DNA of 64,000 nucleotides from Datisca glomerata (lineage: Eukaryota > Streptophyta > Magnoliopsida > Cucurbitales > Datiscaceae): positions 248,001 to 312,000 of the forward strand of contig QANY01003844.1 of assembly GCA_003255025.1 (NCBI GenBank), given 5' to 3'. The notes under the pieces are model-generated. The model saw only the letters and a list, made by a program, of their open reading frames with translations, was not told the DNA's origin and ran no database searches. This document shows positions 46,045 through 57,439 of the stretch, one piece after another (position 1 is the first letter of the stretch; the number at the start of each line of letters is the position of its first letter). Made by a program: the position numbers and the translations under genes.

Positions 46045-48501
46045 AGAACAATTGCCCCCCTTGTGTATAAGGTGGGCTCGTCCCAGTATAGTGCTATACA
46101 ATAGTGTTTAGTTGTTAATATGACATCACGTATTCACATAACTCTTGAATTCATTTTTCATTCATGGTATGGAATTATATATACAGTGAAAAATCGTTTA
46201 TACAAGTTGTCATTTTGGTAAAGTTTAAGTTTAAAGATGCTCAAAAGTATAGAGAGATGATTTTGGTACAGAACTTTGAAGGCAAAGTGATTCAATACCA
46301 TGACTAGCTTAGGAAATAACATTATCAAGTCAAAACAGATTTTGATGTTCAACAGTTTCTATCAAGTCATTATCAAAAAATAAGTTTTGAGTATTTGTTT
46401 AATTATTTACCCAAATGGAAACAATATATAAGTTGGATTTGTCCTTTGCTTTAAATAGATGTCAATATCATATTGCAAATTGATCTCAAATGAATAATAA
46501 TAAACAACCAAGGCTTATCAAAAGAAAAAGTTGATTTCTCAGCCTTATTAATGTGTCAGTCAAACTCTGCCCCACAAGATAATACCCACAAACATGCACA
46601 AAACTTATATTATAAGAGATTATTTAACTCACTTTTCAAGAATCAAACACCGTCAGGCGTCAGTAGACAAAAATCAGCATTTGGGAGAGGTGGTTTGTTC
46701 TGGATTGGGCTTTTCTTCTGCAGTTGCATTACATTGTAACGGGAAAGGAAAAGATTGATCACAAACTGTCTAAAACGATATGAGTGATTGAGATAAAATG
46801 TTAAAAATTAAAATAAATATTTTTTTTTATATTTTTTTAAATAATGTCTCACATGATCAGAATCTTATAAATCTGAGAGATCCTTTGAATACGAGCAGGG
46901 GGATAGAAGATAAGGTAGGCTAAGCCGGAAAGGGAGAGAGTGGAGTTAGATCCGAAGCCATTGATTCTGTTGGAGGAAGATCCGCAGGAGAGATAATTGC
47001 TTTTTTTTGTTGAAGAAGCTTAAATAAAATAAGCTCTTGCTCACGAATCCCTTTCAGGTGCAGATGAATATGCTGTTTAGCTTGGGACTAGACGGTCTCA
47101 GATTACGAAGCTGTCTTGTCTATCATTGGTACCAAAGGTAGACAAGACAATTCTGTTAAGAGTATTTAAGATTATGATTAAGTTATGGTATGGGTATTTA
47201 AATTTTGACTATTTTATCATTTTAATATTATGGCTAAATTAACAGAAAATATATATATTTCCCTTCTTTAAAATCATCCTATACAAACCATTCGAAAAAA
47301 GTGTTAATTAATTATTTCATAATATGATTTAACTAGCTATCAGTTTCATATTGACGGAACCAATATTTGACGTGCTATGTCAAATTTAGTCCAAGAATTA
47401 TGAGAGAAAAAATGGAAAATCAACATTAGAAATAGAATAAAAGAAGAATAAAATCTGGGAAATTGCTCTTTCGTTGCGTAAGTGCTAACTAATATATTAG
47501 TAGAAATATATTTATTTTCTCTCTGAATTAACGTAACAGCAAAGCAAAGGCAGAGTAAGGTATGGTTACATCTACGAATCTGTTGATTGAAATTGTTTAT
47601 TTATTTTTCTTAATAAAATAGAGTATCATTTATTAAATTTTGTTGATTTTGATAAATCTAAGAAGAGTTCTTCCTCCGTTGAAGTTTAAAACAAAAAACT
47701 ATAAAAAAAAACAAAATCTTGGTATTTAAAGTTGACGTCGTTTTCAAAGGCTTTGAAGTTTGGACCCACAATCCGTGTTCTTGTGCTGAGCTCCCTATGA
47801 GGAAGATGAAGAGAGAACTTTCAAGAATCAAAATTGGCTGCAACTTCGAATTCTCTTCTGCTGATTATTTCAACTTCAACAGCTGAAGAAGTAGGTAAGC
47901 ATCCCGGTTTCTCTACTTTGATTGAGTAGATGGTGCTGCTTTTCCTCGCTGAATATTTGCGACATTTATGTTAATATTGAAGCTTGAAAACTGGTAAGTG
48001 ATTGGCTCATCGAAGTGTGCAGATTTTTTATTAATTTCAGTTTAACGATATGTATTTTTCTTAAATCTTGCTCGGGGATCCTATTTTTCGGGGTTGGAAC
48101 GGAATTGGTCATCTGGGTAATGCTCTGGGGGTGATTGGTAATCTGGGTTTAGCTGCAGTCGTGATTGAGATACTCGGGGATTATACTGAAAACTTGGTTG
48201 GTGATATCGGCTTTACTATGCTCACGAGTTCAAAGATTTGGGGTTTCCTCTGTGAAACTTTAGTTTGTTTTGGAATATAGTGTGGTGGGAGACTTTGGTG
48301 TTTGGTTGCCCAACATTTGGTGGTTGAAAATATTGAAGTTTTCTTCTGAAGATTGAGATTTTTGTCATATTTGGGGTCAAATTATGGGTTTTGCACGGAA
48401 TTATGCAGTCTGTTGACAAATTTTTTTGAAGACTGAAGGTTTTGTAAAATGAGTTGATTAACCACGAGGGGTTTAATTAATTTGATTTGGTCAGTAACTG
48501 G
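46045..48501. other. Intergenic region and PERK 5' leader
   Basis: 46045-47840 is AT-rich with no recognised gene. 47850-47894 ends in a strong donor (gtag|gtaagc at 47894/47895), and an acceptor ggtcag ends at 48494, so the PERK transcript probably has a 5' UTR intron of 600 bp (47895-48494) ending eight bases before the start codon. That intron is inference. Confidence 0.45.
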
Positions 48502-51500
48502 ATGGCAACCCCATCCCCGCCACCTGCTTCTGCCACTAGTCCACCCTCCCCATCCACCTCACCACCGCCACAACCATCCCCCTCCACTCCACCGCCGCAG
48601 CAGTCTTCCTCTCCTCCGGATCCCCCTACAGTCTCCCCATCTTCTCAAAACAGTGGAGGTCCACCCAGCCCTGTAACTTCGGCTCCCTCCCCACTAGTTC
48701 AGTCCCCGCCTCCTGCTGATCCGGCATCTCCTCCTCTGGCTGATCCCACAGCTCCTCCTCCTGCTGATCCCACGACTCCTCCATCCACCCCATTGTTCTC
48801 ACCACCACAACCATCTTCTGCACCACCCCCGCCGTCTTCTAGAAGTCCACCACTGGCACCTGCATTATCACGTCCTCCCCCTCAACAAAGTTTTTCGCCA
48901 GAATCACCACCACCACCGCCACCTTCATCCGATCCTCCATCTCCATCAACACCTATCCCCCCTCCATCTCCAGCAACAGAGCCTCCTTCGAACTCAACTC
49001 CTCCGCCATCATCAAACTTCCCACCACCATCACCAAACAATCCTGAAAATCCATCTCCACCTCCGCAATCAAAACCACCTGAAAACTCACCACCACCACC
49101 ACTACCATCTGCCCAACCGCCTCAGAGCTCACCGCCGCCACCATCATCAACACCTCCTGAAAATTCACCACCTCCACCAGCATCAACACCTCCTAGAATT
49201 TCACCTCCTCCACCTGCCTCGACTCCTCCTGAAAATTCACCTCCACCACCAGCATTAGTACCTACAAATAGTACACCTCCACCTCCAAGGTCTGCTCCTC
49301 CACCTGCTCAACCTACCCCTTCACCTTCAAATTCTTCACGGTCATCACCTCCTCCACCCAATATCCTATTGGCACCACCTCCACCCTCACTTCTTTCTCC
49401 TCCTCCGCCATCAGAAGTATCATCAGAAAATCGCACGGTAAACAATTCCAGTCCCATTGCTCCGGACAGTTCGAGCCCTGCAACTAATGGAGGCCTTGGT
49501 GGTGGCGGAGTGATAGCTATTGGTGTAGTGGCTGGAGTCATTGTGCTCAGCATTATTGGACTGGCTATTTGGTGCTTTAAAAAGCAAAGGAAAGACGGCT
49601 CGGGACATGGGGTTTATGTTATGCCATCCTCTATAGGCTCCTCCCCAAGATCAGGTAAAATTTTAACATATACTATTGTAACATTATTGTTTTGGTTAAT
49701 CATACTGGATCCCCTGACCTTTGTGCAACTATATCATTTGACCCCTAACATTTAAAATCTTTTATAAAACTCCCTCACTTTTTTGTCTCACCAATACCCC
49801 ATACCGTGACTTCTGTTCAAAAAATTGACGGAAGTCAATGCACGTGACTTACACGTGAGTCTTTTAATGGACAATAGGGTAATTTAATACCCGTTGCCAT
49901 GTGTCGCATATCCATCGTTTTGATAGGAGACCCCTACCATTGGATTTCATTAGAGGATAATTCCCCTCGTTTTTCCACAAAGCTCTCTCTCTGCCTCTCT
50001 CTGCCTCTCTCTATACCTTTAGCCTAGCTCAAGTTATAGTTAATCGAGTCAGGGAAAATGAAGAAAAGGAAAACAAAACTCTCTCTCTCTCTCTCTAATC
50101 CAATGGTCACTCCACTCCTCACAAATAATGTGGGTCTGCTCCGTTTGTGTTCGATTTGCTAATTAAAGCTCTTCTGGTTAAAAAATGATTGACCAATCAA
50201 TTGAGATAGTTAGAATGTTAAGGTCTCTTGGAATTAGCCCACAAGTAGGTACGTTAAATTCTTTGATTTTATGGGTTTTGCGTTGTCAAGGGTCTAATGC
50301 GGGTTATGATATTTATAGGGAGGTTTTTTATATTGATTGTGAAATTTGTAATAGAAATTTGAAAAGGGGTTCTAAAGTTAGCCCTAATGTCCATAATTTT
50401 AATACACTAATGGTCTACTTTTACCAGGATGGTCAAAATGAGACGGTAAAGGAAATTTGGGATCAAATAGTGAAATCAAACATTTCTCCAAATAATTATA
50501 GTTATAGCATTTTAATGGCAGCATTATGTGAGGAAAAGAGAATGGGTGAAGCTGAGAAGTTGTGGGAAGAAATGAGGGTTAAGAAAGTGGAACCTGATGT
50601 TGTAGCTTACAATACCATAATTGGTGGCTTTTGCAAAATTGGAGACATTGGGTAAGAGGTACAGAGAGAGAGAGAGGGGAAAAGAGAGCTTTTGGGAAGA
50701 AGAAGAAAGGGAATTATCCTCTAATGAGACTTCCGTTAGTTTTAAGAACAAATCATGGATGGTTTACACATGGTAATGTGGTGTTAAATTACTCCATTAC
50801 CCATTAAAAGACTTACGTGTATTGACTTCCGTTAATTTTTTTAATGGAAGTTACGATAGGGGGTATTGGTGAAACAAAATAATAAGTGATGGGGTTTTAT
50901 AAAAGATTTTAAAGATCAGAGGGTAAACTGATATAGTCGCAGAAGGTCAGGGGAGTCTACTGTAATTGACCCTTATTGTTTATGTTTCTTTAGCATGGCT
51001 TTCATCTAGCTTCTTCCCCTCCCCTCAAGTTGCAGCTTTTATTTCTTCTCTCACATCGATGGGGCATGACTCTCTAAATTGTCCAATTTCAGTCCCAATA
51101 AAACCTGAACATTTTGAGTTTAAAAATTTGAAAAGGGTGTCTATCAGATTGTTCTTTATAGCATTTAACTATTTATTATCACATCTGGTTATATGATAAA
51201 ATTTGTTGCTAATCTAAATAAATTCACATTTATTTATCCAATTATTGTTTTTTTTTGGGAAATTCCCATTGAAGGACCCTTGAGATAGAAAGACCTTTTA
51301 GATTATTTTAAGGATATTAAGACTTCTGTTTCTATTGTTCTGCTAGACCATGGTCTAGCGATCTAGCACATGACAAAATTATCTGTTTGTTCCGCTAGAC
51401 CAGTAGAAAATATTCTGCTAGACCATGGTCTATCAAGTGTTAATTTTAACACATAACTGCTAGACCATAGTTTAGCATAATATTTTCTGCTACACCAGGT

Positions 51501-54179
51501 CTAGCCAAATTTTTTGGGCTAAATTTACATAGAAGGAGGAGATGAGTCTTTATATCGTTTAAGTCCACTCCCCAAACGTCTGGGTCTGAAGCTGAAAATT
51601 TCCCTTGTTTTTTGCTTATAGAGTTAAAAACATTTGTTAAATTAGAGTTGGTTTAATAGAGTCATTGATATAAAATAAGAAGTTTGTTTATTTGTTCCCA
51701 GATTCAACCCTTATAAAGGTCCATTCCTCAGTTCCCCCTGTTGTAAGTGGCTCTGGCAGTGAATCTGTCTACTCTCCTCCAGAAGGTGGTGGACTAGGCA
51801 ATTCAAGGTCGTGGTTTACATACGAAGAATTAGTCGCTGCAACAAATGGGTTTTCACCAGAGAACCTTTTGGGTGAAGGTGGATTTGGTTCTGTTTATAA
51901 AGGATTTCTACCTGATGGGAGGGAGATAGCAGTAAAGGAACTAAAAATTGGTGGTGGTCAAGGAAAGAGAGAATTCAAGGCCGAAGTTGAGATTATTAGT
52001 CGCATACACCATCGCCATCTGGTTTCATTAGTGGGCTACTGCATAGCTGACAGCCGAAGGTTGCTTGTCTATGAATATGTCCCTAATGACACCCTTCATT
52101 ATCATCTTCATGGTAAATTTCTGACTGATCGTATGATATTGATTGATCATAATTGGAGACTGAGAATGAAATTGCTCCTTGCCTTTTCTAGTTGCTGGTA
52201 GGCTGGTTCTGGAATGGGAAAAACGTGTCAAGGTAGCAGCTGGTGCAGCTCGTGGACTAGCATATCTCCATGAAGACTGTAATTTCATAGACCTGTCTTA
52301 TGGATCTAGATTGTTAATACGTTCACCTTTCTTTCCATACTCGAGTTTTATTATCAGTTTTAACTTTTCAGCACCGATCTCACCGTGAATTAAGTTCATC
52401 ATTCAGCTTTAATTCTAGATATGATTTCTCTCTCATTTAATTGAAGAACATTAAGGGTATTAATTATTCTACTAATTAAAATGAAAAGATATTGAATAGC
52501 CCAGGGATTAGTTTGTAGCTTCCCTTCATCAAATAAAAATTAGTGAAATACTTCCATTCCAAAGATGTTAGCTTGATTAGGATTGATATGGGATGGACGT
52601 TTTTTAATGTGCTATAATAGCTATAAGAAGTATGAAACAAAGTAGTCAAATCAAATTGGAAAGTCATGTGATTTTTCCTTGGCGGATCCTCACGTTTAGA
52701 AAATTTATACAGAAGATTCTTCTTGGTTTCTTTTTTCAAATTCCGATTTGTTGTCTGTATCAGTCATTTATGTTGTTCAGTTTGTTTGTATGTCAGGCCA
52801 TCCTCGAATTATCCACAGGGATATCAAATCATCAAACATTCTCTTAGACAACAACTTTGAAGCTCGGGTATGCTCAATTTTTTTAACTATTAAATAATCT
52901 TTTCACATGATTATTGTGTCACACTTATGTGTTATTTGTCACTAAACAGGTATCTGACTTTGGGCTTGCCAAATTAGCTCTTGACGCAGATACACATATA
53001 ACCACCCGCGTTATGGGAACATTTGGGTAAGCATACTATCTTTTCTTCATGTAAATGCCAATTGGGCTTAAATAGAAGGGTGTTATCATCGTAAAATACG
53101 GAGTCTTTGGATTAATTCTAACTGCTTGAAAACATTTCTCTGTTTCTTGCAGATATGTCGCCCCTGAATATGCATCAAGTGGAAAATTAACCGACAAGTC
53201 AGATGTGTATTCTTTCGGAGTGGTGCTTCTGGAGCTAATTACTGGACGGAAGCCTGTGGATGCATCCCAACCTCTGGGGGATGAGAGTTTGGTTGAATGG
53301 GTAAGTCTGTATATTTGGACAAATATTGTTGAGAAACTAAACCAACTGTTCTTTTCGCCGAAAAGTGCATTTAAGGAGGATAAAGGCTATCTGATTCGAT
53401 CGAGTTATCGTCCATTGGGTTGTGATTTTTTTCATGTACTCCACTTAATTTTTATGTCGTCCTATTTAAGAATGATAGCATGTTACATTGATACCAATGT
53501 CACAGATTTTGAAGTTCAATTTTGTTTATCTTTTTATTTTCTTTTCTGGTGATTGCTAATTTTCTAACTATCCGTAAAACAATTAACTCTTAACTTGGGA
53601 GTCTATTGTTTCTACAACAAATCGCAACATTTGAATACTTGAATCTAAACATATAAAAAGAGCAAGTAAACACTGCAGTTAAGTTATAATCTCCCAGATG
53701 AACTCAACCTGATGAAAAATCCGTATTTACAGGCTCGGCCTTTGTTAAGTCATGCACTGGAAAGCGGGCAGTTTGAACATCTGGTGGACGCAAGGCTTGA
53801 AAAGAGCTACGTAGAGAATGAGATGTTCAGAATGATTGAGGTTGCTGCTGCTTGTGTGAGGCATTCAGCTGCGAAGAGGCCACGAATGGGACAGGTATCT
53901 AACTACTTTTGGGATAATTCATGAGTAAAATGGTACACTACACTACACTTTTCTGATGATTGATCATTTTCCAATTTCCCCCTTTCCCCTGATTCTCAGG
54001 TTGTTAGAGCTTTTGATAGTTTAGCTACTTCAGATTTGAGTAACGGAATGAGAGTGGGGGAGAGCGAGGCATTCAATTCGGCTCAACAATCTGCAGAGAT
54101 AAGGTTTTTTCGGAGATTGGCATTTGGTAGCCAAGAGTATAGTACAGACTTTTTCAGCCAAAATAGCTTAAATACTTAA
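48502..54179 (+). CDS. Proline-rich extensin-like receptor kinase (PERK), 8 exons
   Basis: Exons: 48502-49654, 51702-52112, 52192-52278, 52797-52867, 52950-53026, 53153-53300, 53733-53894, 54000-54179; GT-AG throughout, phases consistent, 762 aa. Residues 1 to about 310 are Pro/Ser-rich with SPPPP motifs (extensin-like, cell-wall side; no signal peptide, usual for PERKs). A membrane helix spans about 337-359, followed by KKQRK. The kinase has glycine loop GEGGFGSV (442-449), K463, HRD 557-559, DFG 577-579 and APE-type VAPEY, so it is an active RD Ser/Thr kinase by sequence. The frame opens earlier at a TTG; the ATG at 48502 starts MATPSPPP, as PERKs do. Known PERKs sense wall or wounding cues. 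Intron 1 carries two transposons. Confidence 0.95.
49693..50972. mobile_element. Pack-MULE-like element in PERK intron 1
   Basis: 1280 bp with long terminal inverted repeats of about 320 bp (49693-50020 against the reverse complement of 50650-50972). The right end reads gggtcaattacagtagactc inwards. A perfect 9-bp target duplication ttattgttt flanks it (49684-49692 and 50973-50981). Long TIRs with 9-bp duplications define Mutator-like elements. There is no transposase; instead the centre holds a host PPR gene fragment, which makes it a Pack-MULE. It starts only 38 bp after the exon 1 donor. Confidence 0.9.
50110..50655 (+). pseudogene. Captured pentatricopeptide repeat (PPR) gene fragment
   Basis: The open frame 50185-50655 holds about four PPR motifs: [14 protein letters not shown].., [40 protein letters not shown] and [20 protein letters not shown]. 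It ends where the right TIR starts. Upstream, 50127-50180 continues the same protein ([17 protein letters not shown]) in a different frame, so one indel in an A-run separates them. No start region, targeting peptide or complete PPR protein is present. PPR proteins bind organelle RNA; this piece is a passenger. Confidence 0.85.
51257..51604. mobile_element. Small palindrome-bearing MITE-like element in PERK intron 1
   Basis: Begins gggaaattccc and ends gaaaatttccc (short inverted ends). Inside are one perfect ctagaccatggtctag (near 51343) and four diverged copies, with the same linker types as at 2390-3080. A possible 9-bp duplication ttgtttttt lies at 51605-51613 and, allowing three extra T, at 51245-51253. 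Related to the element at 2.1-4.6 kb. Confidence 0.55.
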
Positions 54180-55789
54180 AAAACGGCATAGTAAATATTG
54201 GAATACACGAGTTCACCCCGAACCAGAGGGGTCTCGTCTTGCCACCCTTAAGCCGAGCGCGGTTGAGGTAGATTCAAATGCACAGATGGTTTAACAGAAG
54301 CTAACATTGATATTATTAGCTGGAAAGTAAACTTCTGATGCAGGTATACAAAATCAAGCCCTTGTATTTTGTAACTACATTGCCCCATTTTATTTAACTC
54401 CGAGTATATGATTCGTGTTTTTTGTTGTCGTAATTTCAAAATATGAGAATCATGTATTTGGCCGATATTTACGGCATCATTAATAAATCAAGATCCACAT
54501 TTTTGTTACTTCAACTCTTGGTGTAGAATTAGCTCTATTGCTGTGCTGTCTTATGTATCTCCTTCAACATGTAAATGAAAAGAATATTGAGTATAAGATG
54601 AGAGAAATTAAATTCATGTATTTTTTTTTCGAGAAGTTACAATGCGTGGTTTTGAATGTTGAGGGTTAGAACATACGATCTATTTGACAATTTCGTCTGG
54701 TTCCATATTACTTTGATCATCTTGCAAGGTGTTTCATATAGATACTTTCTCTTCCATAATGGAGATTACGGCAAAAAATCAATGATTTTTTTTTTGTCAA
54801 ATTTACATTACAAATAGTAAGGAGAATGAGGGATTTGACTCGAACGCACAACCTCTGAAGTATATGTGTGAGAGCTTAATCAACGATCTTTACCATCTTG
54901 TATCAGAATATAAATTTATATTAGGCAACGCATTTAGACAAAATTACAAAATCACAAATATCTTATCGTGGTATGGAGCTCAAGCAAGCATGTGTATCTT
55001 TCCACAATTTTGTGCTTGTGTTCAAAATTAGGAAGATCTAATTTCGGAACGTATTGAGAGTGCAGTGCCACAACAAAAACATAATATACAAAATCACAAA
55101 TAAACCTAAAATAATGATGATACTTCAGTAGTATATACTCATAGCAAACAACGTTGGTAGGATCCTCCAAGGTCAATATAAGGACAAACAAGTTTATAAC
55201 CGGCATGCCAAGCTAACTCTTTAGACCAAGAGTCTTGAGTGCTCTCGGTCAGCATCGTGCATAGAGATTTTCACGAGAACCTCACTTCAAAAGACAAATA
55301 ATAGACAAACTTAATCAAAGAATCAAACCGATTGTTTGTCGAACTTTGTTAGATTAATGTGACTATTATCCATCCACTACTTTTCTCGAATATATACACC
55401 ACTAAATGCTGATCTTTGACATCTAGTGTGTTTCACAACGTGTACGGACCAACTTTAAATATCTATCCTTTTCGTTTAGTGGCTACATTACCCTTCAAAT
55501 AGGGTGAATTGACCAGATGACCTGCTCTCTTCTCCTGTATGCCGCGTCACGACATCAAAATTGACTTTCAGAAGAAGTTTGTTCATGTATTGCAGTCGTC
55601 ACGACTTGTTTACCCTACCAACACATAACTTCAAGTAAGATGTTAGATTACTAGTAAGATGATACATGTTAGATTAGTAGAAAAGATAAAATACAAATAA
55701 ACAGAATAATAGTAGGCCACCCATTGATTTCCTAGACGCATCTAACTGGATGTAGGAATCATCTTTATCAGCTTCATCTAAAGATGATG
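54180..55789. other. PERK 3' flank, mostly gene-free
   Basis: Contains the likely 3' UTR and a SINE-like element (listed separately). A minus-strand frame at 54952-55206 shows no domain. Confidence 0.35.
54785..54900 (-). mobile_element. tRNA-derived SINE-like element
   Basis: On the minus strand a Pol III box A-like tggtaaagatcg (54884-54895) is followed about 40 bp later by a box B-like cgttcgagtca (54836-54846), and the sequence ends in a run of about ten A (54786-54795 as T). Spacing and order fit plant tRNA-derived SINEs. No target duplication was confirmed. Confidence 0.45.
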
Positions 55790-57439
55790 AAGAGTCGGGA
55801 TACTCTTCTCCTCAGGAGGGGATTAATTCATTATCAAACCCTCATTCTTCTTCTCGTGTCAGGGTGATACGTGGCTCATTGTCTCCGGCTCGAGGCTTAC
55901 CACTGTGCCGATCTAAAAGACTCGTTAAAGTTGTCATGATTTTTTCTTGGACAACCTTCATCTTTCTTTGCTCTTCAACTATTTGGGTCATGTCCGCCAC
56001 CATGGAGCTCGCATTCGCCTGAAAAGCACACACTTATTCACTTAAAGCACGTATGTCTTGCCTGACGCCTTGATCTTCAAGTTGGTCTACACAAATGTTA
56101 TCGGTCCTCCCGAACAACTCGATGGACTTCGTATCGACCTCTACATAATACAAATAGATATGAATTAAATAATCAAGAGTAATCTAACAAACTTTGAAGT
56201 GTTCTAAAATACACATCGCCAAGCTTTTAGGTCATCCTCCCCTCGAAGTTACATACTACAAGACTTTTGAAATGATCTGGTCATTTCACACCAACAGTGA
56301 AGACTGATTCAAGTCAACAAAGTTTTCAACACATGAAAACTTTTCCAAATAAAAAGCTGCAACAAAATGAACTTATTAGTACAGTTATGTTTGTTATCAT
56401 GTAAAGATACCCAATGTAAACAAAAGTTATTACCTAGATAAATAACACGTGTACAGTAACACGTGCATGCTGATTCCTTTGATACCTCGTGACACTATCC
56501 ACAAAATCTTTAAAACAAACAGTAGCTCAATTCTACTCATGGATGGTGGCAGATGTCTTCACAGCATGCAACCATGAGTGACTGGCCACTGGTTTTGATT
56601 GAGGAGATAATAGAACCCCGACTGTGTATAGTATAAACGCTTGCCTGTAGTAGTCACCGTCTAACTCTTCAATCAAGAACATCCCTAAGGTATTCAGCAA
56701 AATATCTTATTAAATGTTCACCCACTTCGCCCTTAGATATTTCCCATCATTCAAGTCACCATCGAATTTAATCTCTTCACCACCGTCAACAATATCGAGT
56801 ATAGGACTCACATCGGCTACCATCACACTAAATGTCAGCCCATGGGCATTCAGCATGTAGGTGGTTGGATCGAAACAACCTAATAATTGCTTGAAGAAGC
56901 TCCTCTTCAGCTTGCGGCATTGCAGCTCTAACAACCCTCTGAACCTGATCTCTGCTACCGCTCTCCTCTTCCCCTCATCAAATTTTGCAGTAAGATCCAC
57001 AAACTTAAGCAAGTTCTACTTAATAACATGCCTTTTCTCACCACTAGCACGGGGTTGTTCTGCTCCTCCTTCTAGAGCTCCAATTTTAGCATCCTTGTAA
57101 TAAATGATCTTGTCCTTCTTCGCATGTTGTTCCATATTGCTGCCAGTTATTTTCATTCCTGCATACCACAAACCCATTTAAATTACAATCAACCTTTATC
57201 AGTTCTATGTCGTATGAATTGTTAAATTAAACATACTTACATCACCCGAAAGATCTGCCCATGAATCCTTAAGTGCAGCATATTCTTTCTTACTGTTTTA
57301 ATTATAAAAAAATAACAGTAACATTACAACCATTAATATGAAAATATGTACTATTAAATTGATGAACACAATTAATTACTAACAAGAAGTCAATGAAATC
57401 ACCCAGTCTCTTCTTCACATTCACATTTGTGTTAGTCAT
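55790..57439 (-). pseudogene. Transposon-associated protein (Ulp1/PMD-type element), decayed
   Basis: A minus-strand gene with several exons. A start MTNTNVNVKKRLGDFIDFL lies at 57439; an exon KEYAALKDSWADLSGDV ends at a donor near 57240; then 57160-56530 gives KITGSNMEQHAKKDKIIYYK, FRGLLELQCRKLKRSFFKQL, LGCFDPTTYMLNAHGLTFSV, FLIEELDGDYYRQAFILYTV and KPVASHSWLHAV. Stops occur near 57013 and 56708. The last exon (56033-55842) is a coiled-coil ending in an acidic tail. The FRGLL...FDP...LH pattern is found in plant transposon proteins, often fused to Ulp1 proteases in MULE or CACTA elements. No protease was seen here. The element's ends were not found. Confidence 0.6.

Noticed and set aside
48487..48501. 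Upstream extension of the PERK frame from a TTG
   Set aside because: Not an ATG, and a likely 5' UTR acceptor lies at 48494; the ATG at 48502 gives the usual PERK N-terminus.
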